Source: UBA8828 sp964510855
Lineage (GTDB): Bacteria; Verrucomicrobiota; Verrucomicrobiia; Opitutales; UBA953
DNA length: 48,440 nucleotides
Assembly: GCA_964510855.1 (NCBI GenBank)
Contig: CAZEDB010000012.1
Coordinates: forward strand, 1 to 48,440
Direction: 5' to 3'
Made by a program: the position numbers and the translations under genes. The notes beneath the pieces are model-generated. The model had not been told where the DNA came from and made no database searches. It saw only the letters and a program-made list of their open reading frames with translations. Numbering within the stretch: position 1 is the stretch's first letter; every line of letters begins with the position of its first letter. This document shows, piece after piece, positions 24,692 to 33,131 of the stretch.

Positions 24692-26115
24692 CGCTCGAGC
24701 CGATCCGCCAACGCTCGCGCTAGGGTGCGTAAAACCGTCACTCGCGCTGCCCGTTTGTTATCAGCTGGGACGACATGCCAAGGTGCGTGGGGCGTATCGG
24801 TGCGTGCTACCATATCTTCAGCGGCTTCGGCATGCAGATCCCATTTCGCGCGATTACGATAGTCCTCTTTCGTCATCTTGTGACGTTTATGGGGGGATTC
24901 GGTACGCAGTTTAAAACGGCGCCATTGTTCTTCTTTGGAGAGTTGGAGCCAAAATTTAAGAACCACCGCTCCGGTTTCGGCTAAGCGCGATTCAAAGGCA
25001 TTAATTTCGGCATAGGCCCGTTGCCATTCGAGGGTCTTGCAAAAACCTTCGACGCGCTCGACTAAGATTCGACCATACCAAGAACGGTCAAAGACCGCCA
25101 TGCGACCCGCGCTTGGGACTTTGGTCCAAAAGCGCCATAAGTAGTGACGGGCTTTTTCTTCAGGGGTCGGAGCGGGCGTAGGGTGTACCAAGAGATGCCC
25201 CGCATCGATGAGCGAGGCGAGTCGTCGGGTAATGCCGCCTTTGCCTGCGGCATCGGGTCCTTCTAAGACCACTAAGGTGGAGATGCCACGGCGGGCGGCC
25301 AATCGAGTAAGTTGGCCCAAGCGCACCTGCCACTTACGAATTTGTCGCGAGTAGTCATCTTTTGAGAGTTCAACTTGGACGGGTGCCTCGAGCAGGCCGC
25401 GTGGTCGTAGGCGGGAGGCGGGCCGGGGTTTAGTCAGTCGGGCGCGCGGCCGGCTAAGTTGCTCAAGAATAATCCGGCCGGCGGCTAAATCGCGCGCTTT
25501 GGCTTCAGCTCCAGGGGCTTGTCGCCAGTTATAGCGAACGGGTGAACTCAAGCGCTGACACTCTGCGGCCACGCGTGCACCCGGTCCGTCTGCTAACAAG
25601 AGATCGTCTTTGGTAACGGTCCAGCCTTCTGCCTCGGTATCTTCAGTAATGCGGAGTCGACGGCGTAAATCTTTACGTGAGGTCGCTAACCAAACTTTGG
25701 CCAGTGCCACGCCATCGGCTAATAAAAGTTCTTCAAATTGTCGTAACCGGCGAAGCTCGTCGCGCAGGCTATCTTTAGTGTATTCTCCCTTGGCGGCGGC
25801 AACTGCGGTTCGCGTTACCCAATCGCCTACCACTAAAGTAATGCGACCCTTAGCAGGCATCTTGACCCAATAGGGCCAAAGAAAAGGTCGACCCATGAGG
25901 GTGGGGTCATCGGGGAGAGGGGCAGCGACTTCTACCGTGCGGGCGTCGAACCACTCTTGTAGGCGATTGGCTAAGCCCGAGGCAGCGAGGCGATCATTAC
26001 CCCCGATGACGACGACTGCCCCCCGACCTTCTTTTATGAGGCGGCTTTGCAACCGGAGGAGTTTTAGGTGAAGGGCCGATGCCGCACGGTCATGATCGGT
26101 CCTGGGGTTAGCCAT
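24688..26115 (-). CDS. pap: Polyphosphate:AMP phosphotransferase (two-domain PPK2)
   Basis: Uses polyphosphate to phosphorylate AMP to ADP. 475 residues with two tandem PPK2 domains. The C-terminal domain is intact: Walker A GPDAAGKGG (about 286-294), DRSWYGR (about 343-349), the KFWLQLSKEEQ strand and the HKMTKEDY lid region. In the N-terminal domain the corresponding segments are degenerate: GGNDRLAASG (38-47) lacks the Walker A Lys, and GDWVTR replaces DRSWYGR. This fits the known two-domain class in which one half is structural. It is divergent from ppk1 with 103 nt between starts, so synthesis and use of polyphosphate are neighbours. Confidence 0.9.
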   Translation of the reverse strand: MANPRTDHDRAASALHLKLLRLQSRLIKEGRGAVVVIGGNDRLAASGLANRLQEWFDARTVEVAAPLPDDPTLMGRPFLWPYWVKMPAKGRITLVVGDWVTRTAVAAAKGEYTKDSLRDELRRLRQFEELLLADGVALAKVWLATSRKDLRRRLRITEDTEAEGWTVTKDDLLLADGPGARVAAECQRLSSPVRYNWRQAPGAEAKARDLAAGRIILEQLSRPRARLTKPRPASRLRPRGLLEAPVQVELSKDDYSRQIRKWQVRLGQLTRLAARRGISTLVVLEGPDAAGKGGITRRLASLIDAGHLLVHPTPAPTPEEKARHYLWRFWTKVPSAGRMAVFDRSWYGRILVERVEGFCKTLEWQRAYAEINAFESRLAETGAVVLKFWLQLSKEEQWRRFKLRTESPHKRHKMTKEDYRNRAKWDLHAEAAEDMVARTDTPHAPWHVVPADNKRAARVTVLRTLARALADRLER

Positions 26116-26218
26116 AGGTCATTTCTAGGGGTTAAAGTGGCAGGGTGAAGACCAAAGGTGCGGGCGTTACAAGGTTGTCACCCGCCTCCGCTTGCTACCT
26201 GAAGCCTGACCTGCTTGT

Positions 26219-28336
26219 ATGGCAGTGATGGCCTCTTCCTTGCCACTCCCTCCTGAGCGCTTTGAGCGTGAGTTAAGCTGGCTCAATTTTAACGCCCGTG
26301 TGCTTGCCCTTGCCCGCGAAGCCACCACACCCCTTTTAGAACGCGTCCGCTTTCTCTCGATTGTAAGTTCAAATCTCGACGAGTTTTTTGAAATCCGGGT
26401 CGCTGGGGTTTTACAACAAGTCGAGTCAGGGGGTGGACGTGAAAGTGCCGACTTGCTCGCCGCTTTACTTAAGCAAGCTCATGAGCAAGTTGCCGAGCAG
26501 TACCGCATCTGGCGTCATGAGCTCATGCCTGCCTTGGCGGCTGAGGGGATTGTCGCCCGAGAAAAAGGAGAGTTTAATGCGGAAGAGCTAGCTGAGCTCG
26601 GTGAACGCTTTGATCGAGAAATTTTACCGGCTTTGACGCCGTTGGCGGTTGACCCTGCCCATCCTTTTCCGGTTTTAACGAATAAGAATCTCTACCTTGC
26701 GGTGCGTCTGGCTGGAGCTAAAGGTGAGCCTCCTCGAGTAGCGGTTGTACCCGTCCCGCGTATTCTTCCCCGCATTCTTATCTTAGGTAAATCAGGTAAA
26801 AGCCTACGATTTACCTTCTTAAGTTATGTCATCAAAGCTTTCTTAGGCAGGCTTTTCCCTGGGCTTAAAGTTCTCGGTGCTTGGGCTTTTCGTATCACGC
26901 GTAATAGCGATCTCTACGTCGATGAAGATGAAGAGGGTAACTTAATTGAGGCGATTGAAGAAGAGATTCACCGCCTACGCAAAGGTGCGGTGGTGCGCTT
27001 GGAAATTTCTGGTGACGCCCCTGATGACTTGGTGGCTTGGCTGCGAGCTGCACTCGATTTGCCCGCGGAAGGTGTTTTTCGTAACGATGGCCCGGTTAAT
27101 CTCCTGCGCTTAGGTGCTCTGATTGATGCCGTAGCCCGACCTGATTTAGTCTACCCCACTTTTACACCTACGGTTCCTCTAGGTATGGGTGAGCGCGATG
27201 CGATTTTCACCCGCATTGCTCGAGGCGATGTGCTCTTGCACCATCCCTACGAGTCCTTTGCTCCGGTGGTAGATTTTATTAAACAAGCCGCATGCGATCC
27301 TGAAGTCGTCTCGATTAAACTGACGCTCTATCGCACCAGTGGAGACTCCCCTGTAGTTGAAGCCCTTAAAGCCGCTGCCGAAGCGGGTAAACAGGTTACG
27401 GCTTTGATTGAGCTTCGCGCCCGCTTTGATGAGCTTAACAATATCGCTTGGGCGCGTCAGTTAGAAGAATCGGGCGCCCATGTCGTCTACGGATTAGTTG
27501 GCTACAAGACCCACTGTAAGGCGTGTCTCGTGGTTCGACGTGAGCGTGGAGGCTTGCTTCGTCGTTACGCCCACCTCGGTACCGGAAACTATAATCCCCG
27601 TACGGCCAAAGTTTACACCGACTTCTCGCTTTTCACCGCAGACGCTGAACTGACGGCCGATGTAGGGCTGCTTTTCAACACCCTCACGGGCAATTTAGCT
27701 TCACCTGATTTTCGTCACGCCTTGATTGCACCGTTTGATTTACAGCGTCGGATGTTGGAGATGATTGAAGCTGAGGCAGCGGCCGCGCGTGAGGGCAAGC
27801 CCTCGGGGATTTTTGCCAAGGTAAACAGTCTGGTCGACCCAACCCTCATCGACGCACTCTACCGTGCTTCGCAGGCAGGGGTGCCGATTGAATTAGTGGT
27901 GCGGGGTATTTGCTGCCTAGTTCCTGGAGTTCCTGGACGAAGCGAAACGATTCGTGTGCGTAGTGTTTTAGGACGGTTCCTTGAGCACAGTCGCATCTTC
28001 CGTTTCTTGAATCACGGCGGTGAACCCAAAATTTATTTAGGGAGTGCCGACTGGATGCAGCGTAACTTTTTGCGCCGCGTCGAGTGTGTCTTCCCAGTTC
28101 GAGATGCCGCCCTTCGCCGTCGTTTAGAGCAGGAAGTTATCGCAACTTATTTAACCAAGACCGGAGATGCTACCTTGCTGGGTTCAGAGGGGGCGCATAC
28201 CGCTTTTGAATCCACGGGTAGGTCGGCTCCAGGCGTCCAAGAAGCCTTCTTGGCCTTGGCGGCTAAGCCCGTTGCTGCGGAAAAGCGCGCTAAGCTCCGA
28301 CCGCGCAAAGCAGGGACTAGATCAGATAAGACCTAG
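26219..28336 (+). CDS. ppk1: Polyphosphate kinase 1
   Basis: Reversibly polymerises the gamma phosphate of ATP into polyphosphate. 705 residues: N-terminal FERELSWLNFNARVL and SNLDEFFEIRVAGV, the head domain, then two PLD-like C domains with HHPYESFAPVVDFI, IKLTLYRTSGDSP, the phospho-His motif YKTHCKA (His432), YAHLGTGNYNPRTAKVYTDFSLFT, and IYLGSADWMQRNFLRRVE. The tail after about 690 is basic. ATG 26219 and ATG 26228 are both possible. The last 15 bp overlap the convergent sufT gene. No Pho box is seen in the ppk1-pap interval. Confidence 0.96.
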   Translation: MAVMASSLPLPPERFERELSWLNFNARVLALAREATTPLLERVRFLSIVSSNLDEFFEIRVAGVLQQVESGGGRESADLLAALLKQAHEQVAEQYRIWRHELMPALAAEGIVAREKGEFNAEELAELGERFDREILPALTPLAVDPAHPFPVLTNKNLYLAVRLAGAKGEPPRVAVVPVPRILPRILILGKSGKSLRFTFLSYVIKAFLGRLFPGLKVLGAWAFRITRNSDLYVDEDEEGNLIEAIEEEIHRLRKGAVVRLEISGDAPDDLVAWLRAALDLPAEGVFRNDGPVNLLRLGALIDAVARPDLVYPTFTPTVPLGMGERDAIFTRIARGDVLLHHPYESFAPVVDFIKQAACDPEVVSIKLTLYRTSGDSPVVEALKAAAEAGKQVTALIELRARFDELNNIAWARQLEESGAHVVYGLVGYKTHCKACLVVRRERGGLLRRYAHLGTGNYNPRTAKVYTDFSLFTADAELTADVGLLFNTLTGNLASPDFRHALIAPFDLQRRMLEMIEAEAAAAREGKPSGIFAKVNSLVDPTLIDALYRASQAGVPIELVVRGICCLVPGVPGRSETIRVRSVLGRFLEHSRIFRFLNHGGEPKIYLGSADWMQRNFLRRVECVFPVRDAALRRRLEQEVIATYLTKTGDATLLGSEGAHTAFESTGRSAPGVQEAFLALAAKPVAAEKRAKLRPRKAGTRSDKT

Positions 28337-28951
28337 TTCCATCTTGCCGTCTTCCGAGATCATCGACTGGGTCCAAGGTGGGTCCCAGACAATCGAAACT
28401 TCGGCTTCATGCGTACCCGGGACAGCTAGTAAGCGATTACGCGCGTCTTCCGCGATGACCGGTCCCATGCCGCAGCCAGGTGCAGTGAGCGTCATCGCAA
28501 CTTTGACGCGGTGACGATGCTCGCCTTCAGCAGGCTCAACCGCAAGTGAGTAGACCAAGCCAAGGTCGACAATGTTAACCGGGATTTCGGGGTCAAAGAC
28601 GGTCTTGAGCTGCTTCCACAAAGCCTCCTCCGCGGGTGCGCCTTGGTGCCCGGGGTGTTCGGCAGTACCTCGTGAACCCGTGGTATCGGTGGTACCTGTG
28701 CCGGCAGCGACATCGGTGGGAACGGATTCTCCCAGAGCATCGGCGTCGGTACCATTAATACGGAACATGCCGGTATCACAAACCACGGTAAAGTTACCAC
28801 CCAGACGGTGGGTAATCGTGACCTTGGTGCCTGCAGGCAGGATGGCGGGTTCACCTGCGGGGATGACCGTGGCGGCAACATCGCGAGCTAAGACGCGGTC
28901 ATGGGGGCCAGGAGCGTGGCGCTGAGATTGGGTGGAGGAGTCGGACGACAT
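28322..28951 (-). CDS. sufT: SufT-type Fe-S assembly protein (DUF59/MIP18 domain)
   Basis: A 209-residue protein. The N-terminal part has the SufT-specific segment LPAGTKVTITHRLGGNFTV..TGMFRINGTDADALGE; the C-terminal part is a MIP18/DUF59 domain with VFDPEIPVNIVDLGLVYSL and TAPGCGMGPVI, in which the Cys is the family's conserved one. SufT helps Fe-S maturation when demand is high. A low-complexity Gly/Thr linker (VAAGTGTTDTTGSRGT) joins the two halves. It is the last gene of the suf cluster, 65 nt after sufD, and overlaps the end of ppk1 by 15 bp. Confidence 0.9.
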   Translation of the reverse strand: MSSDSSTQSQRHAPGPHDRVLARDVAATVIPAGEPAILPAGTKVTITHRLGGNFTVVCDTGMFRINGTDADALGESVPTDVAAGTGTTDTTGSRGTAEHPGHQGAPAEEALWKQLKTVFDPEIPVNIVDLGLVYSLAVEPAEGEHRHRVKVAMTLTAPGCGMGPVIAEDARNRLLAVPGTHEAEVSIVWDPPWTQSMISEDGKMELGLI

Positions 28952-29016
28952 AAGCGTAAGGTTGAGATGAAGAGGTTAAGGGTGTTTACAGGTGTGTCGC
29001 TGTCGTGGGCTTGGCC

Positions 29017-30327
29017 TTAGTCGAGAAATTTCTTTTGTAGCCGTTCGCGCAAGACTTGGGCTAAGCCCGCATGCTCCACCTTGCCGACAATCTCCTCAAG
29101 AAAACCAAAGGCTAAGAGTTCTTGGGCGGCTTCAAGGGGAATACCACGGGCGCGTAGGTAGAAAAGTTCGGCCGGATCAATTTGCCCAGTGGTGGCACCA
29201 TGGGAGCATTTCACATCGTTCGCTTCAATCTCTAGTCCGGGTAGGGAGTTGGCCTCCGCTTCAGGTGAGAGCAATAAATTGCGGTTGGTTTGATAGGCGT
29301 CGGTTTTCTGAGCATCGGGAGCGACTTTAATTAGCCCCGAAAAAATCGTACGCGACTTACCCAGCAGAGCGTTTTTGAAAAGTAGATCGGAGGTGGCTGA
29401 GCCCGCTTGGTGAATTTGCAGGGTGCGTTGATCAAACTCTTGTTCGTGATTGGAAACGCCAATGCCGTAGAGACGGACGTCGGCACCCTCGCCCTCAATC
29501 CGGACCACGTTTTCGAGGCGAGCACGTCGTGAACCCAGCGATGCATTTACCGAGGTAATACGCGCATCTCGCTCCCCCGTGGTGGTGTCAATTTGGAAGG
29601 ACTGGGCGCGATTGCCCCAGTCTTGTACGGAGAGACGGTGAACTGCGGCTTGAGTTCCAGCCAGAACATCCGCGGCCGAAATATTGAGCGTACGGCCGTT
29701 CTTCTCGGCGCCTAAGAAGAAGTCGGCGACGGTTACCTCAGCATGATCTTCCGCAACGACGAGAGAGTGGGGGAAAATTGCGGCATCCTCCGCCGAAGCC
29801 CAGTGGACGGTTACGAAGGGCGCTCCTACTTTTATGCCTTTGGGCACATGAATGACGGTTCCGGCTTTGAGCCATGCCTTGTGAAGGGCGAGGAAGCGAC
29901 CCCCGCCAAGCACGGCAGGGTGGCGTAGCAGATGGGTTTTTAAGAGTTCCGGGCGGTGCCGAATCGCGTCTTCGAGGGTCTCAAAGACAATCCCTTGGGC
30001 CGAGAGTGTGGGGGAAAGGTTAGGTTTTAAAACACAATGACCATCAATAAATATCGCCAGTCCGCTGACGTTGCCCGCTAACGCCGTGGCCTCGGCAACC
30101 AAGCGGTCGACGGTGGCATCGGAGGGTAGAGGCGCGGGAGCGAAGTTATCTAACGATAACGAGCGCGTATCCGAGAAGCGCCACGCCTCATCACCCAGCT
30201 TGGGCATGGGAAGGGTTTGCGCATCGAGCAGACCTTGGCTGCGGATTTTTGCGAGCCAAGCCGGTGCTTGCGCGTCAGGTGCAGGCGCTAGCAAACTGGG
30301 TAGAGCAGGTGAAGGGGCGGTAGCCAT
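29017..30327 (-). CDS. sufD: SUF scaffold subunit SufD
   Basis: Partner of SufB in the SufBC2D complex, which assembles Fe-S clusters under iron or oxidative stress. 436 residues: right-handed beta-helix core with many paired strands and the C-terminal NDVKCSHGATTGQIDPAELFYLRARGI motif (Cys374, His376); the corresponding His in E. coli SufD is essential for cluster assembly. The C-terminal helices (FLEEIVGKVEHAGLAQVLRERL) bind SufC. It is 5 nt after sufB and its neighbours fix the identity. Confidence 0.95.
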   Translation of the reverse strand: MATAPSPALPSLLAPAPDAQAPAWLAKIRSQGLLDAQTLPMPKLGDEAWRFSDTRSLSLDNFAPAPLPSDATVDRLVAEATALAGNVSGLAIFIDGHCVLKPNLSPTLSAQGIVFETLEDAIRHRPELLKTHLLRHPAVLGGGRFLALHKAWLKAGTVIHVPKGIKVGAPFVTVHWASAEDAAIFPHSLVVAEDHAEVTVADFFLGAEKNGRTLNISAADVLAGTQAAVHRLSVQDWGNRAQSFQIDTTTGERDARITSVNASLGSRRARLENVVRIEGEGADVRLYGIGVSNHEQEFDQRTLQIHQAGSATSDLLFKNALLGKSRTIFSGLIKVAPDAQKTDAYQTNRNLLLSPEAEANSLPGLEIEANDVKCSHGATTGQIDPAELFYLRARGIPLEAAQELLAFGFLEEIVGKVEHAGLAQVLRERLQKKFLD

Positions 30328-30332
30328 GGAGA

Positions 30333-31763
30333 TTAACCTACCGAGCCTTCCATCTCGAGTTCGATTAAGCGTTTCAGCTCCACTGAGTATTCCATGGGGA
30401 ATTCTTTCACAAGATCGTTGATGAAGCCGTTTACCGCGAGCGACATGGCTTCACCCTCGGAAAGGCCGCGCTGCATCATATAGAAGATCTGCTCGGCGGA
30501 AACTTTTGAAACACTGGCCTCGTGTTGTACGCTATTGCGCTGCCCTCGTACGGTGATGGCCGGGTAGGTGTCGGTACGGCTATTAGCGTTAATTAAGAGA
30601 GCGTCGCACTCGGTGTTGTTACGGCAATTGCGTAACGTACGGGGGATGTGGACTTGTCCGCGATAGGTCGACCGACCTTTACCGACCGAGATAGATTTCG
30701 AGATAATATTCGAGGTGGTATCATCCGCGGCATGAATCATTTTCGCACCCGTGTCTTGGTGCTGACCATCTGAAGCCAGTGCAATCGAGAGCACTTCGCC
30801 CCGCGCACGCTTGCCGCGTAAAATGACCCCAGGGTACTTCATGGTTAGGCGTGAACCGATATTACAATCAATCCAGCGTACTTCGGCATCCTCTTCGGCT
30901 AGACCCCGCTTGGTCACGAGATTGAAGACGTTGTTCGACCAATTTTGTACCGTGATGTATTGGATTTTAGCCCCTTTTAGCGCCACTAACTCAACCACCG
31001 CTGAGTGCAGCGTGGCGGTTTCGAATTTAGGCGCGGTGCAGCCTTCCATGTAGGTAATTTCGGCGCCCTCATCGGCGATGATGAGGGTGCGTTCGAATTG
31101 GCCAAAGTTTTCCGCATTAATCCGGAAGTAAGCCTGGAGAGGCTGCCGGACTTTTACGCCCTTGGGTACGTAGATAAAGGAGCCGCCCGAGAAGACTGCC
31201 GAATTAAGGGCAGCGAATTTATTGTCTGAAGCAGGAATAACTTTACCAAACCAGCGCCGGAAAATTTCTGGGTGGTCGCGTAAGCCTTCGGTGGGTCCGA
31301 CAAAGATCACCCCGAGTTTTTCTAAGTCTGCCTTCATGTTGGAGTAGGCAGCTTCGGAGTCGAACTGAGCTTCAACACCCGCCAAGAATTTGCGTTCGGA
31401 TTCAGGAATGCCGAGACGTTCAAAGGTGGCTTTGACATCATCCGGAACTTCTTCCCAGGTGCGGGATGGCTTTTGTCCTTTAGCTAAGTAATAGCGGATG
31501 TCTTCAAAGCGGATGGCATCTAAGTCTTTAGTCGCCCAGTGGGTGGGCATAGGCATGGACTCAAAGATTTTATGGGCTTTGTGACGGAACTCTCGCACCC
31601 ATTCTTCTTCGCCCTTAACTTTAGAGATGTAATCAATCGTCGCAGGTGTGAGCCCTACGCCGGCATCAAAAGCATAGTCTTCCTTGTAGCGGAAGTTGCC
31701 CTTGTCGCGATCGACATCAATCGCGGCCTGTTGGGCAAGGTTGTCGGCAATGGGATCGGTCAT
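30333..31763 (-). CDS. sufB: SUF scaffold subunit SufB
   Basis: 476 residues. The start MTDPIADNLAQQAAID at 31763 is chosen because it follows the sufC stop by 4 nt; the frame is open further upstream inside sufC, but that extension is not SufB-like. Motifs: FVGPTEGLRDHPE, SFIYVPKGVKV, YMEGCTAP, NIGSRLTMKYPGVIL, GRSTYRGQVHI, and NNTECDALLI with Cys near 386, equivalent to the cluster-building Cys405 of E. coli SufB. The ending (EFPMEYSVELKRLIELEMEG) is canonical. No cysteine desulfurase (sufS) or SufU/SufE gene lies in the cluster. Confidence 0.97.
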   Translation of the reverse strand: MTDPIADNLAQQAAIDVDRDKGNFRYKEDYAFDAGVGLTPATIDYISKVKGEEEWVREFRHKAHKIFESMPMPTHWATKDLDAIRFEDIRYYLAKGQKPSRTWEEVPDDVKATFERLGIPESERKFLAGVEAQFDSEAAYSNMKADLEKLGVIFVGPTEGLRDHPEIFRRWFGKVIPASDNKFAALNSAVFSGGSFIYVPKGVKVRQPLQAYFRINAENFGQFERTLIIADEGAEITYMEGCTAPKFETATLHSAVVELVALKGAKIQYITVQNWSNNVFNLVTKRGLAEEDAEVRWIDCNIGSRLTMKYPGVILRGKRARGEVLSIALASDGQHQDTGAKMIHAADDTTSNIISKSISVGKGRSTYRGQVHIPRTLRNCRNNTECDALLINANSRTDTYPAITVRGQRNSVQHEASVSKVSAEQIFYMMQRGLSEGEAMSLAVNGFINDLVKEFPMEYSVELKRLIELEMEGSVG

Positions 31764-31767
31764 AAAA

Positions 31768-32523
31768 TTAGGCTTTAGCGAGCTCGTTCTCGACCCAGGT
31801 ATAGCCTTTGGCTTCGAGTTCGTGGGCGAGCGCTTTGTCACCGCTGTGCACAATCCGTCCGCCATACATGATGTGCACTTTATCTGGGACAATGTAATCG
31901 AGCAGACGTTGGTAGTGGGTGATGACTAAGAAGCCGCAGTTAGGACCCCGAGCATTGTTGACCCCTTCGGCAACAATACGAAGGGCATCGATGTCGAGTC
32001 CCGAGTCGGTTTCGTCGAGCACCGCATACTTGGGCTCGAGCATGAGCATTTGCAGAATTTCACAGCGCTTTTTCTCGCCGCCAGAAAAACCTTCGTTGAG
32101 CGAACGCGAAGTGAAACTGCGGTCCATTTTGAGCGCATCCATCTTGGCGTAGAGGCGAGCGTAGTAGGCCTTAGCGTCGAAAGGGCTGCCCTTAGGCTGA
32201 CGGGCAACCAGTGCGGCCCGGATAAAATTGGCGATAGTAACCCCGGGAATTTCGTTGGGGTATTGGAAGGCCAAGAATAGACCTAAGCGGGCGATGGCAT
32301 CGGGTTCTTGTCCCAGAATGGAAACGCCATCGAGCAAGACTTCTCCCTCGGTTACGGTGTAGTCTTCATGACCTGCTAATACCTTAGCTAGCGTGCTCTT
32401 GCCCGTGCCGTTAGGCCCCATGATGGCATGGACCTCGCCCTTAGGGAGCTCGAGATTGAGACCCTTGAGGATAGGTTTGTCGCCAATTGAGGCGTGAAGA
32501 TTACGAATGCTGAGGTGGGACAT
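31768..32523 (-). CDS. sufC: SUF ATPase SufC
   Basis: ABC-type ATPase that drives conformational change in SufBCD. 251 residues: Walker A GPNGTGKST, Q-loop FLAFQYPNEIPGV, signature FSGGEKKRCEILQ, Walker B YAVLDETDSGLD, H-loop VITHYQRLL. This is the SufC-specific form of each motif. It is the first suf structural gene, separated from the upstream Fur/Irr-like gene by a 73-nt purine-rich spacer, then followed by sufB after 4 nt. Confidence 0.97.
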   Translation of the reverse strand: MSHLSIRNLHASIGDKPILKGLNLELPKGEVHAIMGPNGTGKSTLAKVLAGHEDYTVTEGEVLLDGVSILGQEPDAIARLGLFLAFQYPNEIPGVTIANFIRAALVARQPKGSPFDAKAYYARLYAKMDALKMDRSFTSRSLNEGFSGGEKKRCEILQMLMLEPKYAVLDETDSGLDIDALRIVAEGVNNARGPNCGFLVITHYQRLLDYIVPDKVHIMYGGRIVHSGDKALAHELEAKGYTWVENELAKA

Positions 32524-32526
32524 GAA

Positions 32527-32593
32527 GGGGAGAGAGATAAGGGATTAGGGGAGAGAGATGAGAGAGGAGAGATTAGGGATAAGAGAAGGGAGG
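32527..32593 (-). repeat. Purine-rich intergenic repeat between the suf regulator and sufC
   Basis: The plus strand here is almost pure G and A, with near-repeats GATAAGGGATTAGGGG (32535-32550) and GATTAGGGATAAGAGA (32571-32586). The second is identical to the minus strand of positions 1-16. It could be a dispersed intergenic element and could form unusual DNA structure. It separates the regulator gene from sufC and contains no obvious promoter. Confidence 0.55.
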
Positions 32594-32596
32594 CGC

Positions 32597-33058
32597 TTAG
32601 TTAGTTGGGCGGGATGGCTTGGAGCTTTTGCTGGTGGCCTTGCGCTTTTTACCGTGGAAAGAAATTTCAATAATTTCAGGTTGAAATTCCCCGGGCAAAA
32701 TTTGCCGTAAGGTCTCTAACGTATCCTTAGAAAGTTCGATGTCATAGACCTTGCCGGTTTCTTGATCTTTAAAGTGGGCGTGCGGTGCTAAGTTGGGGCA
32801 ATACCGCGTTGGCTCCCGTTCGTAATTAACCTGTCGTACCACGCCACTGCGCACGAACGATTCGAGACAGTTATAGACGGTGGCTAGGGAAATACCTTGA
32901 AAGGTTTCGCGCGAGCGCTGCCAAACTTCCTCGACGGTAGGGTGGTCGCGTTTGGTAAGGAGCACGGCGAATACTTGCTCGCGCTGGCGGGTGGGCTTGA
33001 GCCCAGCTCGGTTGAGGGACTCCTTGAGATGCAGGCGCTGGTGAGAAGACAAGGGCAT
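32597..33058 (-). CDS. Fur/Irr-like regulator at the head of the suf operon (no CxxC zinc site)
   Basis: A Fur-family regulator of 153 residues. The DNA-binding half (LKESLNRAGLKPTRQREQVFAVLL, HPTVEEVWQRSRETFQGISLATVYNCLESFVRSGVV) is clear. In the sensing half, HAHF (His93, His95) is kept, but the usual CxxC is DQET (98-101), and no C-terminal CxxC exists. Loss of the structural zinc site is known in rhizobial Irr and Mur, and Irr is known to control suf genes there. The C-terminus is basic (GKKRKATSKSSKP). Start chosen at ATG 33058; one at 33097 would run through the operator. It is probably autoregulated and regulates sufCBDT. Confidence 0.88.
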   Translation of the reverse strand: MPLSSHQRLHLKESLNRAGLKPTRQREQVFAVLLTKRDHPTVEEVWQRSRETFQGISLATVYNCLESFVRSGVVRQVNYEREPTRYCPNLAPHAHFKDQETGKVYDIELSKDTLETLRQILPGEFQPEIIEISFHGKKRKATSKSSKPSRPTN

Positions 33059-33065
33059 GAGACTT

Positions 33066-33090
33066 ATTCTAAGAATTAGAATGACTCTAA
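33066..33090. promoter_or_regulatory. Fur/PerR-like operator, three alternating half-sites
   Basis: Half-sites: ATTCTAA (33066-33072), TTAGAAT (33076-33082), ACTCTAA (33084-33090). The first two form a perfect 7-3-7 inverted repeat; the last two a 7-1-7 inverted repeat with one mismatch, the geometry of known Fur-family boxes (PerR: TTATAAT-N-ATTATAA). It lies 8 nt upstream of the Fur/Irr-like ATG and must overlap its promoter or transcription start. Confidence 0.7.
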
Positions 33091-33131
33091 ATAGCAAGTT
33101 TAACCCAAGACTTTCCTGGGCGGCTGGCCCT

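Noticed and set aside
26116..26218. Pho box between pap and ppk1
   Set aside because: A lone TTGTCAC occurs, but no second CTGTC at 11-bp spacing, unlike the clear box before pstS.
31764..31892. N-terminal extension of sufB and upstream start
   Set aside because: It overlaps the sufC coding region and does not look like SufB; MTDPIADN at 31763 is the natural start.
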